Notes: generated from the letters alone by a model not told the origin. Numbered from the stretch's first letter, positions 43,667 to 53,932 are shown. The stretch is DNA of 64,000 bases from Spirosoma endbachense (GCF_010233585.1 NZ_CP045997.1:1887749-1951748), one strand, 5' to 3'. Translations and numbers: made by a program.

Positions 43667-44356
43667 ATGAACACGGTTCTTTCTGCCCGGCATCTCAACA
43701 AGTACTTCTACGATCCTGAGAAATTTCAGGTGCTGAACGATGTTACGTTTGAGGTGCAGAAAGGTGAATTTCTGTCAATAGTCGGCAAATCGGGTTGTGG
43801 TAAATCGACACTTCTCTATTTGCTTTCAACGATGGATACCGACTATGAAGGCAACATCGAAATGGCAGGAACGTCGCTAAAAGGCCGCAGTCAGGATTAT
43901 TTAGCCCATTTTCGCAACGAACACCTGGGATTCGTGTTCCAGTTTCATTTTCTGCTGCCCGAATTTTCGGCCTTGCAGAACGTGATGTTACCCGGATTGA
44001 AGCTCGGCCGTTATCCGGAAAAACAAGTGGAAGAACGCGCTATGGAAAAGCTTCGGCTGATTGGCATGGCCGATTTCGCCCGAAAACCAGCCAGTAAACT
44101 CTCGGGTGGACAACAACAGCGAGTGGCTATTGCCCGTGCCCTGATCAACGATCCGACTATTATTATGGGCGACGAACCAACGGGTAATTTAGATAAAGCC
44201 AATACCGATAATGTCTTCGAGATTTTTCGTGACCTCGCCGGTAAAGGCCAGACTATTATTGCCGTTACGCATGACCCCGACTTTGCGGCAGGAACCGATC
44301 GCGTCATCGAAATGTCAGACGGAATGATCATCGCAAGCCATGAAAATAAAATTTAA
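43667..44356 (+). CDS. ABC transporter ATP-binding protein, LolD/MacB type
   Basis: 229 residues from ATG 43667 (MNTVLSARHLNKYF); the earlier in-frame ATG at 43619 would add 16 unlike residues. All nucleotide-binding motifs are present: Walker A GKSGCGKST (40-48), Q-loop (FVFQFHFLLPEF), signature LSGGQQQR (145-152), Walker B IIMGDE (165-170) and the H-loop (VTHDP). Pairs with the FtsX-type permease just upstream. It overlaps the histidine kinase gene by 17 bases. Confidence 0.93.
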   Translation: MNTVLSARHLNKYFYDPEKFQVLNDVTFEVQKGEFLSIVGKSGCGKSTLLYLLSTMDTDYEGNIEMAGTSLKGRSQDYLAHFRNEHLGFVFQFHFLLPEFSALQNVMLPGLKLGRYPEKQVEERAMEKLRLIGMADFARKPASKLSGGQQQRVAIARALINDPTIIMGDEPTGNLDKANTDNVFEIFRDLAGKGQTIIAVTHDPDFAAGTDRVIEMSDGMIIASHENKI

Positions 44357-45365
44357 TCTATATGTCGAACTCCTATTGCTGTGGACTTCTCTGGGGGGAG
44401 TTATAGCTCGGCAATGGATGATTCCCAACATTACCTGGCAGCTTCAGCTCATACTTTTTCTGGCCACTTACCTGCTTTTCAATACGATCTGGATTTTCCA
44501 CTACGTCTTTAATGAGTGGCTGAACAGGCGCTTACCGTTTGAGAAAAACATTCGCTGGCGAATAATAGTCCAGGTATTGGGCGGCTGGAGCATTGTAAAG
44601 ACGATTGTTATTATCGTCGGGTACCTGGTAACGACACAATTGCTTACCCCCGTACTGTCCATGATGAACAAGTTCACGTTCATTATCATTGGCCTCCTGA
44701 TCTTTCTGGTCAATACGGTTATCTGTTTAGGATTTATGGCCAGCCATTTGCTAAAACGCTGGCAGGAAAACACGGTGCGAACGGCTCAATTAGAAAAGGA
44801 AAAAGTGCAGGTTCAGTTAGACAGTTTGAAAAACCAGATCAGTCCCCATTTTCTGTTCAACAGCCTCTCATCGCTGGATAGTCTGATTGATGATAATCCT
44901 GTGCTGGCCCGGCAGTTTCTGCAACAACTGTCGAAAGTGTTTCGGTATGTTATCCAGCATAAAGATAAAGCGCTGGTACCTCTGGAAACCGAATTGGCGT
45001 TCATCAAAAACTACACGTCTTTATTGCAGACCCGATTTGATGGCGCATTTATCGTTCATAGTCAGATAAACAAAGATTCACTGGATCAACAGATTGTACC
45101 CGTTACGCTTCAGATTCTGATCGAAAATGCGATCAAACACAACAGCATCAGTGAATCTCATCCGCTTGTTATTACAATCGCGACGAAGGATGGTTACCTT
45201 GCTATTTCAAATCCAATTCAGCGCAAACGGCAGGTCGAAACGTCCAATGGACAGGGGCTCGAAAACCTGAAATTGCTGTATAGTTACCTGAGCTCCCGCC
45301 CGGTTGAAATAGACAGCGACAGCACATTTTTTTGCGTACGTGTGCCGCTGCTGTCAGTAGAATAG
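44340..45365 (+). CDS. Sensor histidine kinase, LytS/YehU type (His_kinase domain)
   Basis: 341 residues: four membrane helices (about 7-25, 34-54, 78-100, 112-136), a coiled coil (140-165), then the LytS-type phosphoacceptor box with His170 (NQISPHFLFNSLSSL) and a degenerate HATPase with IENAIKHNSI and NGQGLENLKLLYSYL. It signals to the LytTR response regulator encoded next. Its overlap with the transport ATPase gene suggests that it senses the substrate or state of that exporter. Confidence 0.92.
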   Translation: MKIKFNLYVELLLLWTSLGGVIARQWMIPNITWQLQLILFLATYLLFNTIWIFHYVFNEWLNRRLPFEKNIRWRIIVQVLGGWSIVKTIVIIVGYLVTTQLLTPVLSMMNKFTFIIIGLLIFLVNTVICLGFMASHLLKRWQENTVRTAQLEKEKVQVQLDSLKNQISPHFLFNSLSSLDSLIDDNPVLARQFLQQLSKVFRYVIQHKDKALVPLETELAFIKNYTSLLQTRFDGAFIVHSQINKDSLDQQIVPVTLQILIENAIKHNSISESHPLVITIATKDGYLAISNPIQRKRQVETSNGQGLENLKLLYSYLSSRPVEIDSDSTFFCVRVPLLSVE

Positions 45366-45438
45366 ACATTTAGGCTGACGCCCGGACATCTTCGGGTGCG
45401 TCCGCCATAAACTCAAACCCGGAAAACCAAAAACGCAA

Positions 45439-46209
45439 ATGACGATCCTCCTGATTGAAGACGAACCCCTCATTGCCAGGCAGCTACAGAAGCTGGTTCG
45501 TCAACTGGAACCTGGAGCAACCATTGAAGGGCCACTTGCCAGTGTGCAAAGCATTTGTGATTTTCTGAGCAGCCATAAATCACCGGACCTGGTCATTGCC
45601 GATATTCAACTCTCCGATGGTGTGAGTTTCGAAGCATTCCGACAAGCTGATCTGAACGCACCGGTTATCTTCACAACGGCCTACGATGAATATGCCATCC
45701 GCGCTTTCAAATTGAACAGTATCGATTATCTGCTCAAACCCATCGACCCCGATGAGTTGAAAGCAGCACTGGCGAAGTATCATCGATGGGTAGCGAGTAG
45801 TGCTGAATTGGGCGATCAGTTCAGGCAATTTCTGGCTCACATTACCGAAAAACAAGCATCACCGTTCTATAAACGTCGATTCACGGGCCATTACCTCCGC
45901 CAGATTGTATCCGTTCCGCAGGAGCAGGTAGCGTATTTTCTCCGCGACGAGGTAATTTATCTGGTCAATATGGCCGGTCAGAAATTGATTACCGATTATA
46001 AAACGCTTGATGAACTGGAAGAACTCGTTGATCCAGGTTGTTTTTTTCGGGCCAGCCGGCAGTGTCTCCTCAGTCTAAATGCCGTTTCGGGCTACCGTTC
46101 ACATTACAGTGGCAAGCTACAAGTACAACTCAATACGCCGAATGATACACTGGACTTAATGGTCAGCAAAGAGAAATCGGCCCTGTTCCGGCAATGGTTT
46201 GAGGGCTAG
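45439..46209 (+). CDS. LytTR-family response regulator
   Basis: 256 residues: receiver domain (1 to about 120) with acidic pair Glu7-Asp8, phospho-acceptor Asp55 (LVIADIQLSD), Thr and Lys (TTAYDEYA; LLKPI), then a LytTR DNA-binding domain (about 150-254; FFRASRQCLLSLNAVSGYRSHYSGKL). LytTR regulators bind direct repeats upstream of targets. Cognate to the LytS-type kinase; likely controls the same exporter operon. Confidence 0.93.
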   Translation: MTILLIEDEPLIARQLQKLVRQLEPGATIEGPLASVQSICDFLSSHKSPDLVIADIQLSDGVSFEAFRQADLNAPVIFTTAYDEYAIRAFKLNSIDYLLKPIDPDELKAALAKYHRWVASSAELGDQFRQFLAHITEKQASPFYKRRFTGHYLRQIVSVPQEQVAYFLRDEVIYLVNMAGQKLITDYKTLDELEELVDPGCFFRASRQCLLSLNAVSGYRSHYSGKLQVQLNTPNDTLDLMVSKEKSALFRQWFEG

Positions 46210-46329
46210 GTCATTAGCGACGATACCGTTTACACTAAATTTTGTTAAAAGTTCAGCCTTAACTGTGACTTAGTGATTAATACTACGTAACTATACGAGT
46301 AGTTTCCACCCCAAACGAATCGTATTCTT

Positions 46330-49182
46330 ATGCAAACTTCCCTACTCCATGCTGGACAGAGTCTGTCCGTCTGTTTGCTAACAGGCTTATTGACAATCGC
46401 TTTACTCCTTGGTAACGGATTAACAACCCTTGCGCAGAACAACTCGACAACCTTGCCGGAAGGCATCACGAAAGTAGCAACCGTTGAGGGCATTACTGAG
46501 TATCAGCTAAAAAATGGCCTGCGGGTTCTACTCTTCCCCGACCCTTCCAAAGCAACCATCACGGTCAATATCACCTATCTGGTGGGCTCACGGCATGAGG
46601 GTCTGGGCGAAACCGGCATGGCCCACCTGCTCGAACATATGGTCTTTAAAGGCTCAACGAAGCACAAGAATGTTCCGCAGGAGTTGACCGAACACGGCTC
46701 ATGGCCCAATGGTACGACCTGGTATGACCGCACGAATTATTTCGAGACATTTTCAGCAACAGACGACAATCTGAAGTGGGCCCTGGACCTTGAATCGGAT
46801 CGAATGATTAATAGTTTCATCAAAAAAGAGGACCTCGAAACCGAATTTACAGTTGTGCGTAACGAGTTCGAAATGGGCGAAAACTCACCCCAGTACGTGC
46901 TTATGGAACGCGTTCTGTCGTCGGCTTATCTGTGGCACAATTATGGCAAATCGACTATCGGCTCTAAAGAAGACATCGAACGGGTACCCATTGAGAACCT
47001 GAAAGCATTCTACCAGAAATATTACCAGCCCGACAACGCTATTCTGCTGGTAGCCGGAAAATTCGACGAGTTGAAAACTATGGCATTGGTCGATCAATAT
47101 TTCAGTCCTATTCCCAAACCGACGCGTTTACTCAATCAACCCTATACGGTTGAGCCAACTCAGGATGGCGAACGGATCGTTACCCTCAAACGCGTAGGCG
47201 ATACGCAGGGCGTTGCGGCTGCCTACCACACGCCAGCCGGTACGCATCCCGACTATCCGGTTCTGGATGTGCTGATGGATGTTCTGACGAATGAACCATC
47301 GGGCCGGCTCTATAAAGCGCTGATTGAAAACAAGAAAGCAGCTTTCCAGTATGGCTGGACACCAGCCCTGCATGATCCCGGATTTGCTTACTTCTATGCC
47401 GAAGTACGAAAGGAGAACTCGCTGGATTCCGCCCGCAATGTCATGATGAGTACGCTCGATGAAGTGACTCGTCAGGCACCCACGCCCGAAGAAGTAGAAC
47501 GTGCCAAAACCAAAATTCTGAGCGGTATTGAATTAATGTTCAAGCAGGTAGACCGCGTTGGACTTCAACTCAGCGAATACATGGCAGCGGGCGACTGGCG
47601 ACTGGTGTTTCTATACCGGGATGCCATTCGTAAAGTCACACCGGCCGATGTTCAACGTGTGGCGCAGGCATATCTGAAACCCTCAAATCGAACGGTTGGC
47701 CTGTTTTTACCCGATCAGAAACCCGACAGAGCCGAAATTACAGCAGCACCCGACATTATGTCGCTGGTCAAAGACTATAAAGGGGAGCAGATGGTAGCCG
47801 CCGGAGAAGCCTTCGATGCCTCGCCTGCCAACATCGACACCCGCACTAAACGGGGTCAGGAAGCGAACGGGTTGAAGTATGCATTACTCCCTAAAAGCAC
47901 ACGGGGCAATTCGGTAAACATGCAGATTCAGCTCCGTATGGGCGACGAAACGAGCTTGGCCAATAAAATGACCGCGGCTGGGTTTACAGCATCCATGCTT
48001 GAACGAGGCACAAAAACCCGGAGCTATCAGCAGATTAAAGATGAACTGGATAAGCTAAAAACAAGGGCGTATGTTTATTCATCCGGTCAAAGCGCCATTG
48101 TCAGCATCGAAACATCGAAAGAAAACTTGCCCGCCGTCATGAAGATCGTGACCGACTATCTGCGCAATCCGACTTTCCCGGAAGCCGAATTCAATAAGCT
48201 GAAAGAAGAACGGCTTGCCCAGATTGAGTCGCAGAAACAAGAGCCACAGTCTATTGCGTTCAACGTGGCAGAGCGGACAATGAATCCATATCCTAAAGGT
48301 CATGTCTGGTATACAAAGACCTTCGACGAAGATATCGACGACATCAAAAAGCTGACTATCAACGATGTGCGCCAATTTTATAAGGATTATTATGGCACCC
48401 AGAACGCTGTTGTATCTGCTGTTGGTGCGTTCGATGAGGCAATGATACGAACTATCCTGAAAAATGATCTGGGCAAATGGAAAGCAGCGAAACCCTTTAC
48501 CCGAGTGCCTTTACAGCTCTTCGCTGATCTGAAAAATAAAACGGAGTCGATTCAGACGAATGACAAGGCCAATGCTATGCTGGTGACCGGGATGAAGTTC
48601 CCGATGCGCGACGATGACCCCGACTACCCGGCTCTTTACATGGCTAACTACATTCTGGGTGATGGTTTTCTGAATTCCCGCCTGGCAACCCGGATTCGGC
48701 AAAAAGAAGGTGTCAGTTATGGAGTCGGCTCGTATGTCTACGCTGATGATAATGACAAAGTAGCCAATTTCGGATCGTACGCCATTTATAATCCTGAAAA
48801 TTCGGAACGGCTCGAAAAAGCCTATAAAGAGGAAGTTGAGAAACTTGTTAAGGATGGAATTACGGCGGAAGAACTGAAAGCGGCCAAAACTGCTGTTTTA
48901 CAGAACAATCAGGTCGAACGTTCGCAGGATGGATCGCTGACCCGGAAATGGGCGCAATACCTCACCAAAGCGGAAGGTCGAACATTTGCCTATGATACCG
49001 AACTGGAAAAACGGATTCAGTCATTGACTCCCGAACAGGTTAATTCGGTTGTCAAAAAATACATCGACTATAACAAACTGACCATAATAAAAGCGGGCGA
49101 TTTTGAAAAAGCCGCTAAAAAGGCAACTGAAAAAGCAAAAACGCAACCCGCTTCGGCAGTAGGTGGCAGTAAGAATGATTAA
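46330..49182 (+). CDS. M16-family (pitrilysin) zinc protease, copy 1
   Basis: 950 residues: signal peptide (hydrophobic 14-35), two M16 halves. The inverted zinc motif HxxEH is intact in the first half (HLLEH, 99-103; MAHLLEHMVFKG), with the downstream Glu in ETEFTVVRNEFEMGEN. The second half (about 500-940) is the inactive partner domain that closes the clamshell (for example LATRIRQKEGVSYGVGS). It degrades short peptides or signal peptides in the periplasm. An adjacent paralogue is very similar. Confidence 0.92.
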   Translation: MQTSLLHAGQSLSVCLLTGLLTIALLLGNGLTTLAQNNSTTLPEGITKVATVEGITEYQLKNGLRVLLFPDPSKATITVNITYLVGSRHEGLGETGMAHLLEHMVFKGSTKHKNVPQELTEHGSWPNGTTWYDRTNYFETFSATDDNLKWALDLESDRMINSFIKKEDLETEFTVVRNEFEMGENSPQYVLMERVLSSAYLWHNYGKSTIGSKEDIERVPIENLKAFYQKYYQPDNAILLVAGKFDELKTMALVDQYFSPIPKPTRLLNQPYTVEPTQDGERIVTLKRVGDTQGVAAAYHTPAGTHPDYPVLDVLMDVLTNEPSGRLYKALIENKKAAFQYGWTPALHDPGFAYFYAEVRKENSLDSARNVMMSTLDEVTRQAPTPEEVERAKTKILSGIELMFKQVDRVGLQLSEYMAAGDWRLVFLYRDAIRKVTPADVQRVAQAYLKPSNRTVGLFLPDQKPDRAEITAAPDIMSLVKDYKGEQMVAAGEAFDASPANIDTRTKRGQEANGLKYALLPKSTRGNSVNMQIQLRMGDETSLANKMTAAGFTASMLERGTKTRSYQQIKDELDKLKTRAYVYSSGQSAIVSIETSKENLPAVMKIVTDYLRNPTFPEAEFNKLKEERLAQIESQKQEPQSIAFNVAERTMNPYPKGHVWYTKTFDEDIDDIKKLTINDVRQFYKDYYGTQNAVVSAVGAFDEAMIRTILKNDLGKWKAAKPFTRVPLQLFADLKNKTESIQTNDKANAMLVTGMKFPMRDDDPDYPALYMANYILGDGFLNSRLATRIRQKEGVSYGVGSYVYADDNDKVANFGSYAIYNPENSERLEKAYKEEVEKLVKDGITAEELKAAKTAVLQNNQVERSQDGSLTRKWAQYLTKAEGRTFAYDTELEKRIQSLTPEQVNSVVKKYIDYNKLTIIKAGDFEKAAKKATEKAKTQPASAVGGSKND

Positions 49183-49204
49183 TTGTCGTTTACGGAGCTA
49201 GTTT

Positions 49205-49243
49205 GATACAGGCAGGGAGTAGAGACTCTACTCTGCCTGTATC
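49205..49243 (+). terminator. Hairpin after the first M16 gene
   Basis: GATACAGGCAGGGAGTAGA (49205-49223) pairs with TCTACTCTGCCTGTATC (49227-49243) with a two-base bulge and a 3-base loop. There is no long T-run after it. It lies 23 bases after the stop of the first M16 gene and probably terminates or processes that mRNA. Confidence 0.6.
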
Positions 49244-49363
49244 AGGAAAAATACCTACCGTTCATCCTTTTTTTTGCCAAGTAGCTGTAAAATTTATTGA
49301 TAGTTTATCTATTTAATCTTACCTACACACTAAGTTTAGCATTACCCAACTAACTGTATTTTT

Positions 49364-52219
49364 ATGCAAAACAACACTTTACGCTCCGGACGGACACCAT
49401 CTGGAGGAAAACTGTCTGTATGGACGAGAAAGGGAACCCTGGCGACCGCTTTACTGGTCGGTAGTCTGACCCTATCCTCCGCGCAGGACAAACCGGCAGC
49501 TATTGCCCTTCCCGAAGGTGTTACTAAAGGTGCTTCTGTTGAAGGCATCACGGAATATCAGTTCAAAAATGGCCTGAAAGTACTGTTATTCCCCGACGCA
49601 TCGAAGCCAACCGTGACGGTCAATATCACCTATCTGGTGGGGTCACGTCACGAAGGACTGGGCGAAACCGGCATGGCCCACTTACTGGAGCACATGGTCT
49701 TTAAAGGATCGACCAAACACACCAACATCCCCCAGGAACTGACTTCGCACGGTGCGAGGCCAAACGGTACGACCTGGCTCGATCGCACGAATTACTTCGA
49801 GACGTTTGCCGCAACCGACGAAAACCTGAAATGGGCCCTCGACCTCGAAGCCGACCGGATGGTGAACTCGTTTATCAAGAAAAGCGATCTGGAAACCGAG
49901 TTTTCTGTGGTGCGTAATGAGTTCGAAATGCGCGAAAACTCCCCTCAGAATGTACTGAATGAGCGTGTTGTATCATCCGCGTTTCTGTGGCATAACTACG
50001 GAAAATCGACCATTGGTAACCGCTCCGACCTGGAGAAAGTACCCATTGAAAACCTTCAGGCTTTCTACAAGAAATATTACCAGCCCGATAATGCCGTACT
50101 GGTTGTAGCCGGGAAGATCGATGAAGGCAAAACCCTGCAACTCGTCAATGAGTATTTCAGTGCCATTCCCAAGCCAACACGCATTCTTCAGCCAACCTAT
50201 AGCGTTGAACCAACCCAGGATGGCGAGCGGGAAGTAGCGCTTCGGCGCGTGGGTGACACGAAAGTTGTATCGGCGCTGTACCACATCATGCCAAGTTCGC
50301 ATCCAGATTATCCAACTATGGATGTTCTGACCGAAGTGCTGACCAATGAACCCAGTGGACGACTCTACAAAGCCCTGATCGAGACAAAAAAAGCGTCGCA
50401 GGAATACGGCTATTCGTTCATGACCAAAGATCCGGGGTACGTGTATTTTGCCGCCGAACTACTCAAGGAAAGCTCACTTGGCGACGCCCGGAAAGCGCTT
50501 CTCGGTACGCTCGATTCGGTTTCGATCAAGGCCCCAACGAAAGATGAAGTCGATCGCGCTAAAGCCAAGCTCCTGAAAGATCTTGAAGTAAGCTTTAAAG
50601 ACGTTGAACGGTTAGGGCGTACGTTGAGTGAATACATCGCTACTGGCGATTGGCGGTTAGGCTTCCTCTACCGGGATGCCCTCGAAAAAGTAACGCCTGC
50701 CGATGTACAGCGCGTCGCTGGCTTCTACTTCAAACCATCGAACCGTACGGTAGGCGAGTTTACTCCGGAGCCGAAACCCGATCGTGTTGATGTGCCAGAT
50801 GCGCCGGATGTCGATGCTTTAGTCAAAAATTACAAAGGTCGGGCGGCTATTGCCAGCGGTGAAGCGTTCGACCCGTCACCGGCTAACATCGACGGCCGGA
50901 CCCGTCGCGTAGAGCAACCCAATACCATCGAACTAGCCTTATTGCCTAAATCAACGCGTGGCAATGAAGTGAACGCCCGGCTAACCCTTCGGTATGGCGA
51001 TCAGAAAAGCCTGATGAACAAAAGTGCTATTTCGGTTTTCACAGCATCCATGCTCGATAAAGGCACTACGACCCGCACGCGTCAGCAAATTAAGGATGAA
51101 CTCGATAAACTGAAGGCTCAGGTTACTATGTTTGGTGGTGGTAATCAGGTCAATGCAACCATAAAAACCACGAAGGAAAACCTCCCGGCCGTGTTGCGAC
51201 TTGTAAGCGATATGCTGAAACACCCTGCCTTCGATCCCAACGAGTTCGAAAAGCTGAAACAGGAACAGCTGGCACAAATTGAAGCGCAACGTTCAGAACC
51301 TCAGGCACTGGCGTTTACCGCATTTCAGCGCCAGATGAATCCGTATCCCAAAGAAGATATCCGGTACACCTCAACGCCCGATGAAGATGTAGCCGACGTA
51401 AAAGCCATGAAACTCGATGATCTGAAGCAGTTTCACAAGGATTTTTACGGCGCACAGAACTCGACAGTAGCCATAGTTGGCGATTTTGACGAAACTCCGA
51501 TTCGCAAAGTCGTCATGGATGAATTAGGTTCCTGGAAAGCGAAAAAGCCGTTTAGCCGGCTGGTGACACCGTTCAACGATATCAAGCCTACTCCGCAATC
51601 CATCGAAGCTCCGGATAAAGCGAATGCATTTCTCGTAGCAGGTGTCAACATTCCGCTGCGCGACGATGATCCCGATTATCCGGCACTGGTGATGGGCAAT
51701 TATATTCTGGGGGGCGGATTTCTAAATTCCCGGCTGGCCGTTCGTATCCGTCAGAAAGAAGGTATTAGCTATGGCGTTGGCTCACAGCTTCAGGCAAACC
51801 CACTCGATAAAACGGGAATGTTTATGACCTATGCTATCTACAATCCCGAAAATGCCGAGCGTCTGACCAAAGCATTCCGGGAGGAATTAGATAAAGTGGT
51901 AAAAGATGGCTTTACGGCCGAAGAACTGGCCTCCGCCAAGTCAGGTTATCTGCAATCGCGGATGGTTGGACGGGCGCAGGACCCAGGTCTGGCCGGTACG
52001 CTCAATAGCTACCTGTATCTGAATCGTACGATGACGTGGGATGCCGATTTTGAGAAGAAAATCACTTCATTGACCGCTGAGCAGATAAATGCGGCCATGA
52101 AAAAACATATCGACCCCGCCAAGATTTCGATCATCCAGGCTGGTGATTTCGCCAAAGCCGCCAAGAAACTTTCTGAGAAGCAGCCAGCTTCATCGGTGAG
52201 CGGTGGATCAAAAAATTAA
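49364..52219 (+). CDS. M16-family (pitrilysin) zinc protease, copy 2
   Basis: 951 residues, closely similar to the preceding gene along its whole length (both contain VTVNITYLVGSRHEGLGE or near variants), so the pair arose by tandem duplication. Intact HLLEH (106-110) and the following Glu (ETEFSVVRNEFEMREN). N-terminal signal (about 24-41, ending SSAQ). Both copies end in a similar Ser/Gly-rich tail (PASSVSGGSKN, PASAVGGSKND). Differences concentrate in substrate-facing surfaces of the second half. Confidence 0.92.
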   Translation: MQNNTLRSGRTPSGGKLSVWTRKGTLATALLVGSLTLSSAQDKPAAIALPEGVTKGASVEGITEYQFKNGLKVLLFPDASKPTVTVNITYLVGSRHEGLGETGMAHLLEHMVFKGSTKHTNIPQELTSHGARPNGTTWLDRTNYFETFAATDENLKWALDLEADRMVNSFIKKSDLETEFSVVRNEFEMRENSPQNVLNERVVSSAFLWHNYGKSTIGNRSDLEKVPIENLQAFYKKYYQPDNAVLVVAGKIDEGKTLQLVNEYFSAIPKPTRILQPTYSVEPTQDGEREVALRRVGDTKVVSALYHIMPSSHPDYPTMDVLTEVLTNEPSGRLYKALIETKKASQEYGYSFMTKDPGYVYFAAELLKESSLGDARKALLGTLDSVSIKAPTKDEVDRAKAKLLKDLEVSFKDVERLGRTLSEYIATGDWRLGFLYRDALEKVTPADVQRVAGFYFKPSNRTVGEFTPEPKPDRVDVPDAPDVDALVKNYKGRAAIASGEAFDPSPANIDGRTRRVEQPNTIELALLPKSTRGNEVNARLTLRYGDQKSLMNKSAISVFTASMLDKGTTTRTRQQIKDELDKLKAQVTMFGGGNQVNATIKTTKENLPAVLRLVSDMLKHPAFDPNEFEKLKQEQLAQIEAQRSEPQALAFTAFQRQMNPYPKEDIRYTSTPDEDVADVKAMKLDDLKQFHKDFYGAQNSTVAIVGDFDETPIRKVVMDELGSWKAKKPFSRLVTPFNDIKPTPQSIEAPDKANAFLVAGVNIPLRDDDPDYPALVMGNYILGGGFLNSRLAVRIRQKEGISYGVGSQLQANPLDKTGMFMTYAIYNPENAERLTKAFREELDKVVKDGFTAEELASAKSGYLQSRMVGRAQDPGLAGTLNSYLYLNRTMTWDADFEKKITSLTAEQINAAMKKHIDPAKISIIQAGDFAKAAKKLSEKQPASSVSGGSKN

Positions 52220-52228
52220 CTAGTTTCT

Positions 52229-52334
52229 GAACCGGGATTTAGCTGATTTTAGGATTAATCTGATTTTGTTTTCGTTGAAAAGACCTGAACAAGACCCCAT
52301 TAATCCATAAATCTAAAAAAATCCCGGTTCTTTT
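52229..52334 (+). terminator. Long-loop hairpin, possible terminator after second M16 gene
   Basis: GAACCGGGATTT (52229-52240) is complementary to AAATCCCGGTTC (52318-52329), followed by TTTTT. The loop is long (77 bases) but could fold internally. It begins 9 bases after the stop. Confidence 0.5.
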
Positions 52335-52385
52335 TATGGAATTTAACTATAAATGTAGTCATACTCCTAAACCTATCGTTTTCTC

Positions 52386-53837
52386 ATGAAAAAGCTACTT
52401 CTCTTTCTGTTGTTTGGCGGTTTTGCACTATCCGGATGGGCGCAGGTAAACGTGATTTTTTTACGCGATACAACCCGGCTAAACCTATCAGTGACTGACC
52501 TGAAAAAAAAATATCCATATGCCCTGAACCGCGTTATCGTGAAATCGGGCGCATCGTCGGAGGAAAAAGGGGCCTTTGCCACTCAGTCTAAACTGTTCAT
52601 GGAAACAATCAATAGCAGGTATCAACAGTTTTTCACCTTTACAGAAAGCAACAAAAAACGGTTGCCAGTACTGGGAGTAATGCTCCAAACCGAGGAATTT
52701 ATTCGGCCTGATGGCACCTACGAATGGGTATTATGCTCATTTAAAGGACGTGATTTAACGAATGAACAAGAGGGCAAGCTGATACAAATCATTGCCGAAT
52801 GGTACAATCAGCATCCTTTTCCGTTGAAAACGCAAACTGGTTTTCATTGGGGAGGTATGACTATGCTTGGCAATATTCCTCAAAAACGCACCGTTCGGCG
52901 GGGTGCAGGCATTATCAGTACGCTGGAAGCGGCCGAAAAAACAACCCGGCCCGATACCGTAAAAATGCTCGCCTTTAATCAACTGGATTTGATCGCCGTA
53001 CCCGAAATCGTCTATCGGTTTTCAAAGCTGGAAGAACTGGATTTATCGAAAAACGCACTTCATGAATTACCCGCCCGGCTAACTGCCGACATTCCAACGC
53101 TCAAACGACTGAGCCTGCTATACAACGTCATTCCCGACGACAGTGTATTTATTACCCGCAATAAGCATCTTCAGGCGTTGAACTTGCAGGGAAATCGGTT
53201 GACCCAGGTGCCACCGTCTATCCGAAAGAACCGCCGTCTGGAAAGTTTATGGCTGGGGAATAATAAACTGAAAGAACTGGATGGCAAAACGCTACGTCGT
53301 CTTCACCGGCTCAACGACCTGAATCTATATAACGCTGGGCTGACTCAACTCCCCAAAACCATCGGGAAGCTCAAGCATGTTCGGGTTATGGATTTGTATT
53401 ACAACAAATTAACTGAACTCCCCCGCCAGATCGGCCGAATGAAGCGGCTTGAGCAGTTGGCCGTTGCTCACAATGATCTGAAGGAATTACCCCTATCGCT
53501 GACCAAGCTTCGCCGATTACAGGTTTTATACGCACACCACAACCGGATTAGCCAATTGCCTGATTCGTATCAGAAAATGACCTATTTAACGATACTCGAT
53601 CTTGGCTACAATTGGTTTTCGGTGGCTCCCGAGGTGTTGGCCGCTCTACCTTCTCTGGAAGAACTTGACCTGAGCAATAATAATTTACAGGAGTTACCCC
53701 GCTCATTGGGCGAGTCAAAACGATTGAAGAAATTGTATTTACGATCAAATCCGCTCTCTGGTGCTAATGCAAAATCGGGGCCATATGCGCCGATCATCCA
53801 GCAATTGGAAGCCAATCAAACCGAGGTATTTTACTAA
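52386..53837 (+). CDS. Leucine-rich-repeat protein, secreted
   Basis: 483 residues: signal peptide (MKKLLLFLLFGGFALSGWAQ), an N-terminal alpha/beta region of unrecognised type (about 21-200), then about eleven leucine-rich repeats (about 205-465) of the L-x-x-L-x-L-x-x-N-x-L-x-x-L-P class, for example LEELDLSKNALHELP and LEELDLSNNNLQELP. The repeats form a binding solenoid. There is no T9SS sorting domain or lipobox, so the protein is probably periplasmic. Not clearly linked to the M16 genes beside it. Confidence 0.85.
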   Translation: MKKLLLFLLFGGFALSGWAQVNVIFLRDTTRLNLSVTDLKKKYPYALNRVIVKSGASSEEKGAFATQSKLFMETINSRYQQFFTFTESNKKRLPVLGVMLQTEEFIRPDGTYEWVLCSFKGRDLTNEQEGKLIQIIAEWYNQHPFPLKTQTGFHWGGMTMLGNIPQKRTVRRGAGIISTLEAAEKTTRPDTVKMLAFNQLDLIAVPEIVYRFSKLEELDLSKNALHELPARLTADIPTLKRLSLLYNVIPDDSVFITRNKHLQALNLQGNRLTQVPPSIRKNRRLESLWLGNNKLKELDGKTLRRLHRLNDLNLYNAGLTQLPKTIGKLKHVRVMDLYYNKLTELPRQIGRMKRLEQLAVAHNDLKELPLSLTKLRRLQVLYAHHNRISQLPDSYQKMTYLTILDLGYNWFSVAPEVLAALPSLEELDLSNNNLQELPRSLGESKRLKKLYLRSNPLSGANAKSGPYAPIIQQLEANQTEVFY

Positions 53838-53924
53838 CCTTAGCTGGCTGTTGTAAAAATCGAGTCGGTTAGGCAATTACATGATGCGCTACCCATATCC
53901 AATCAATTTTAGTTGAGGCTCATT

Positions 53925-53932
53925 TACTTTTG
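53925..53932 (+). promoter_or_regulatory. Candidate -7 element for the DoxX-like gene
   Basis: TACTTTTG matches TAnnTTTG exactly, 11 bases before the ATG at 53944, so the mRNA would be nearly leaderless, as proposed for the metal operon. No clear -33 element was found. Confidence 0.28.
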
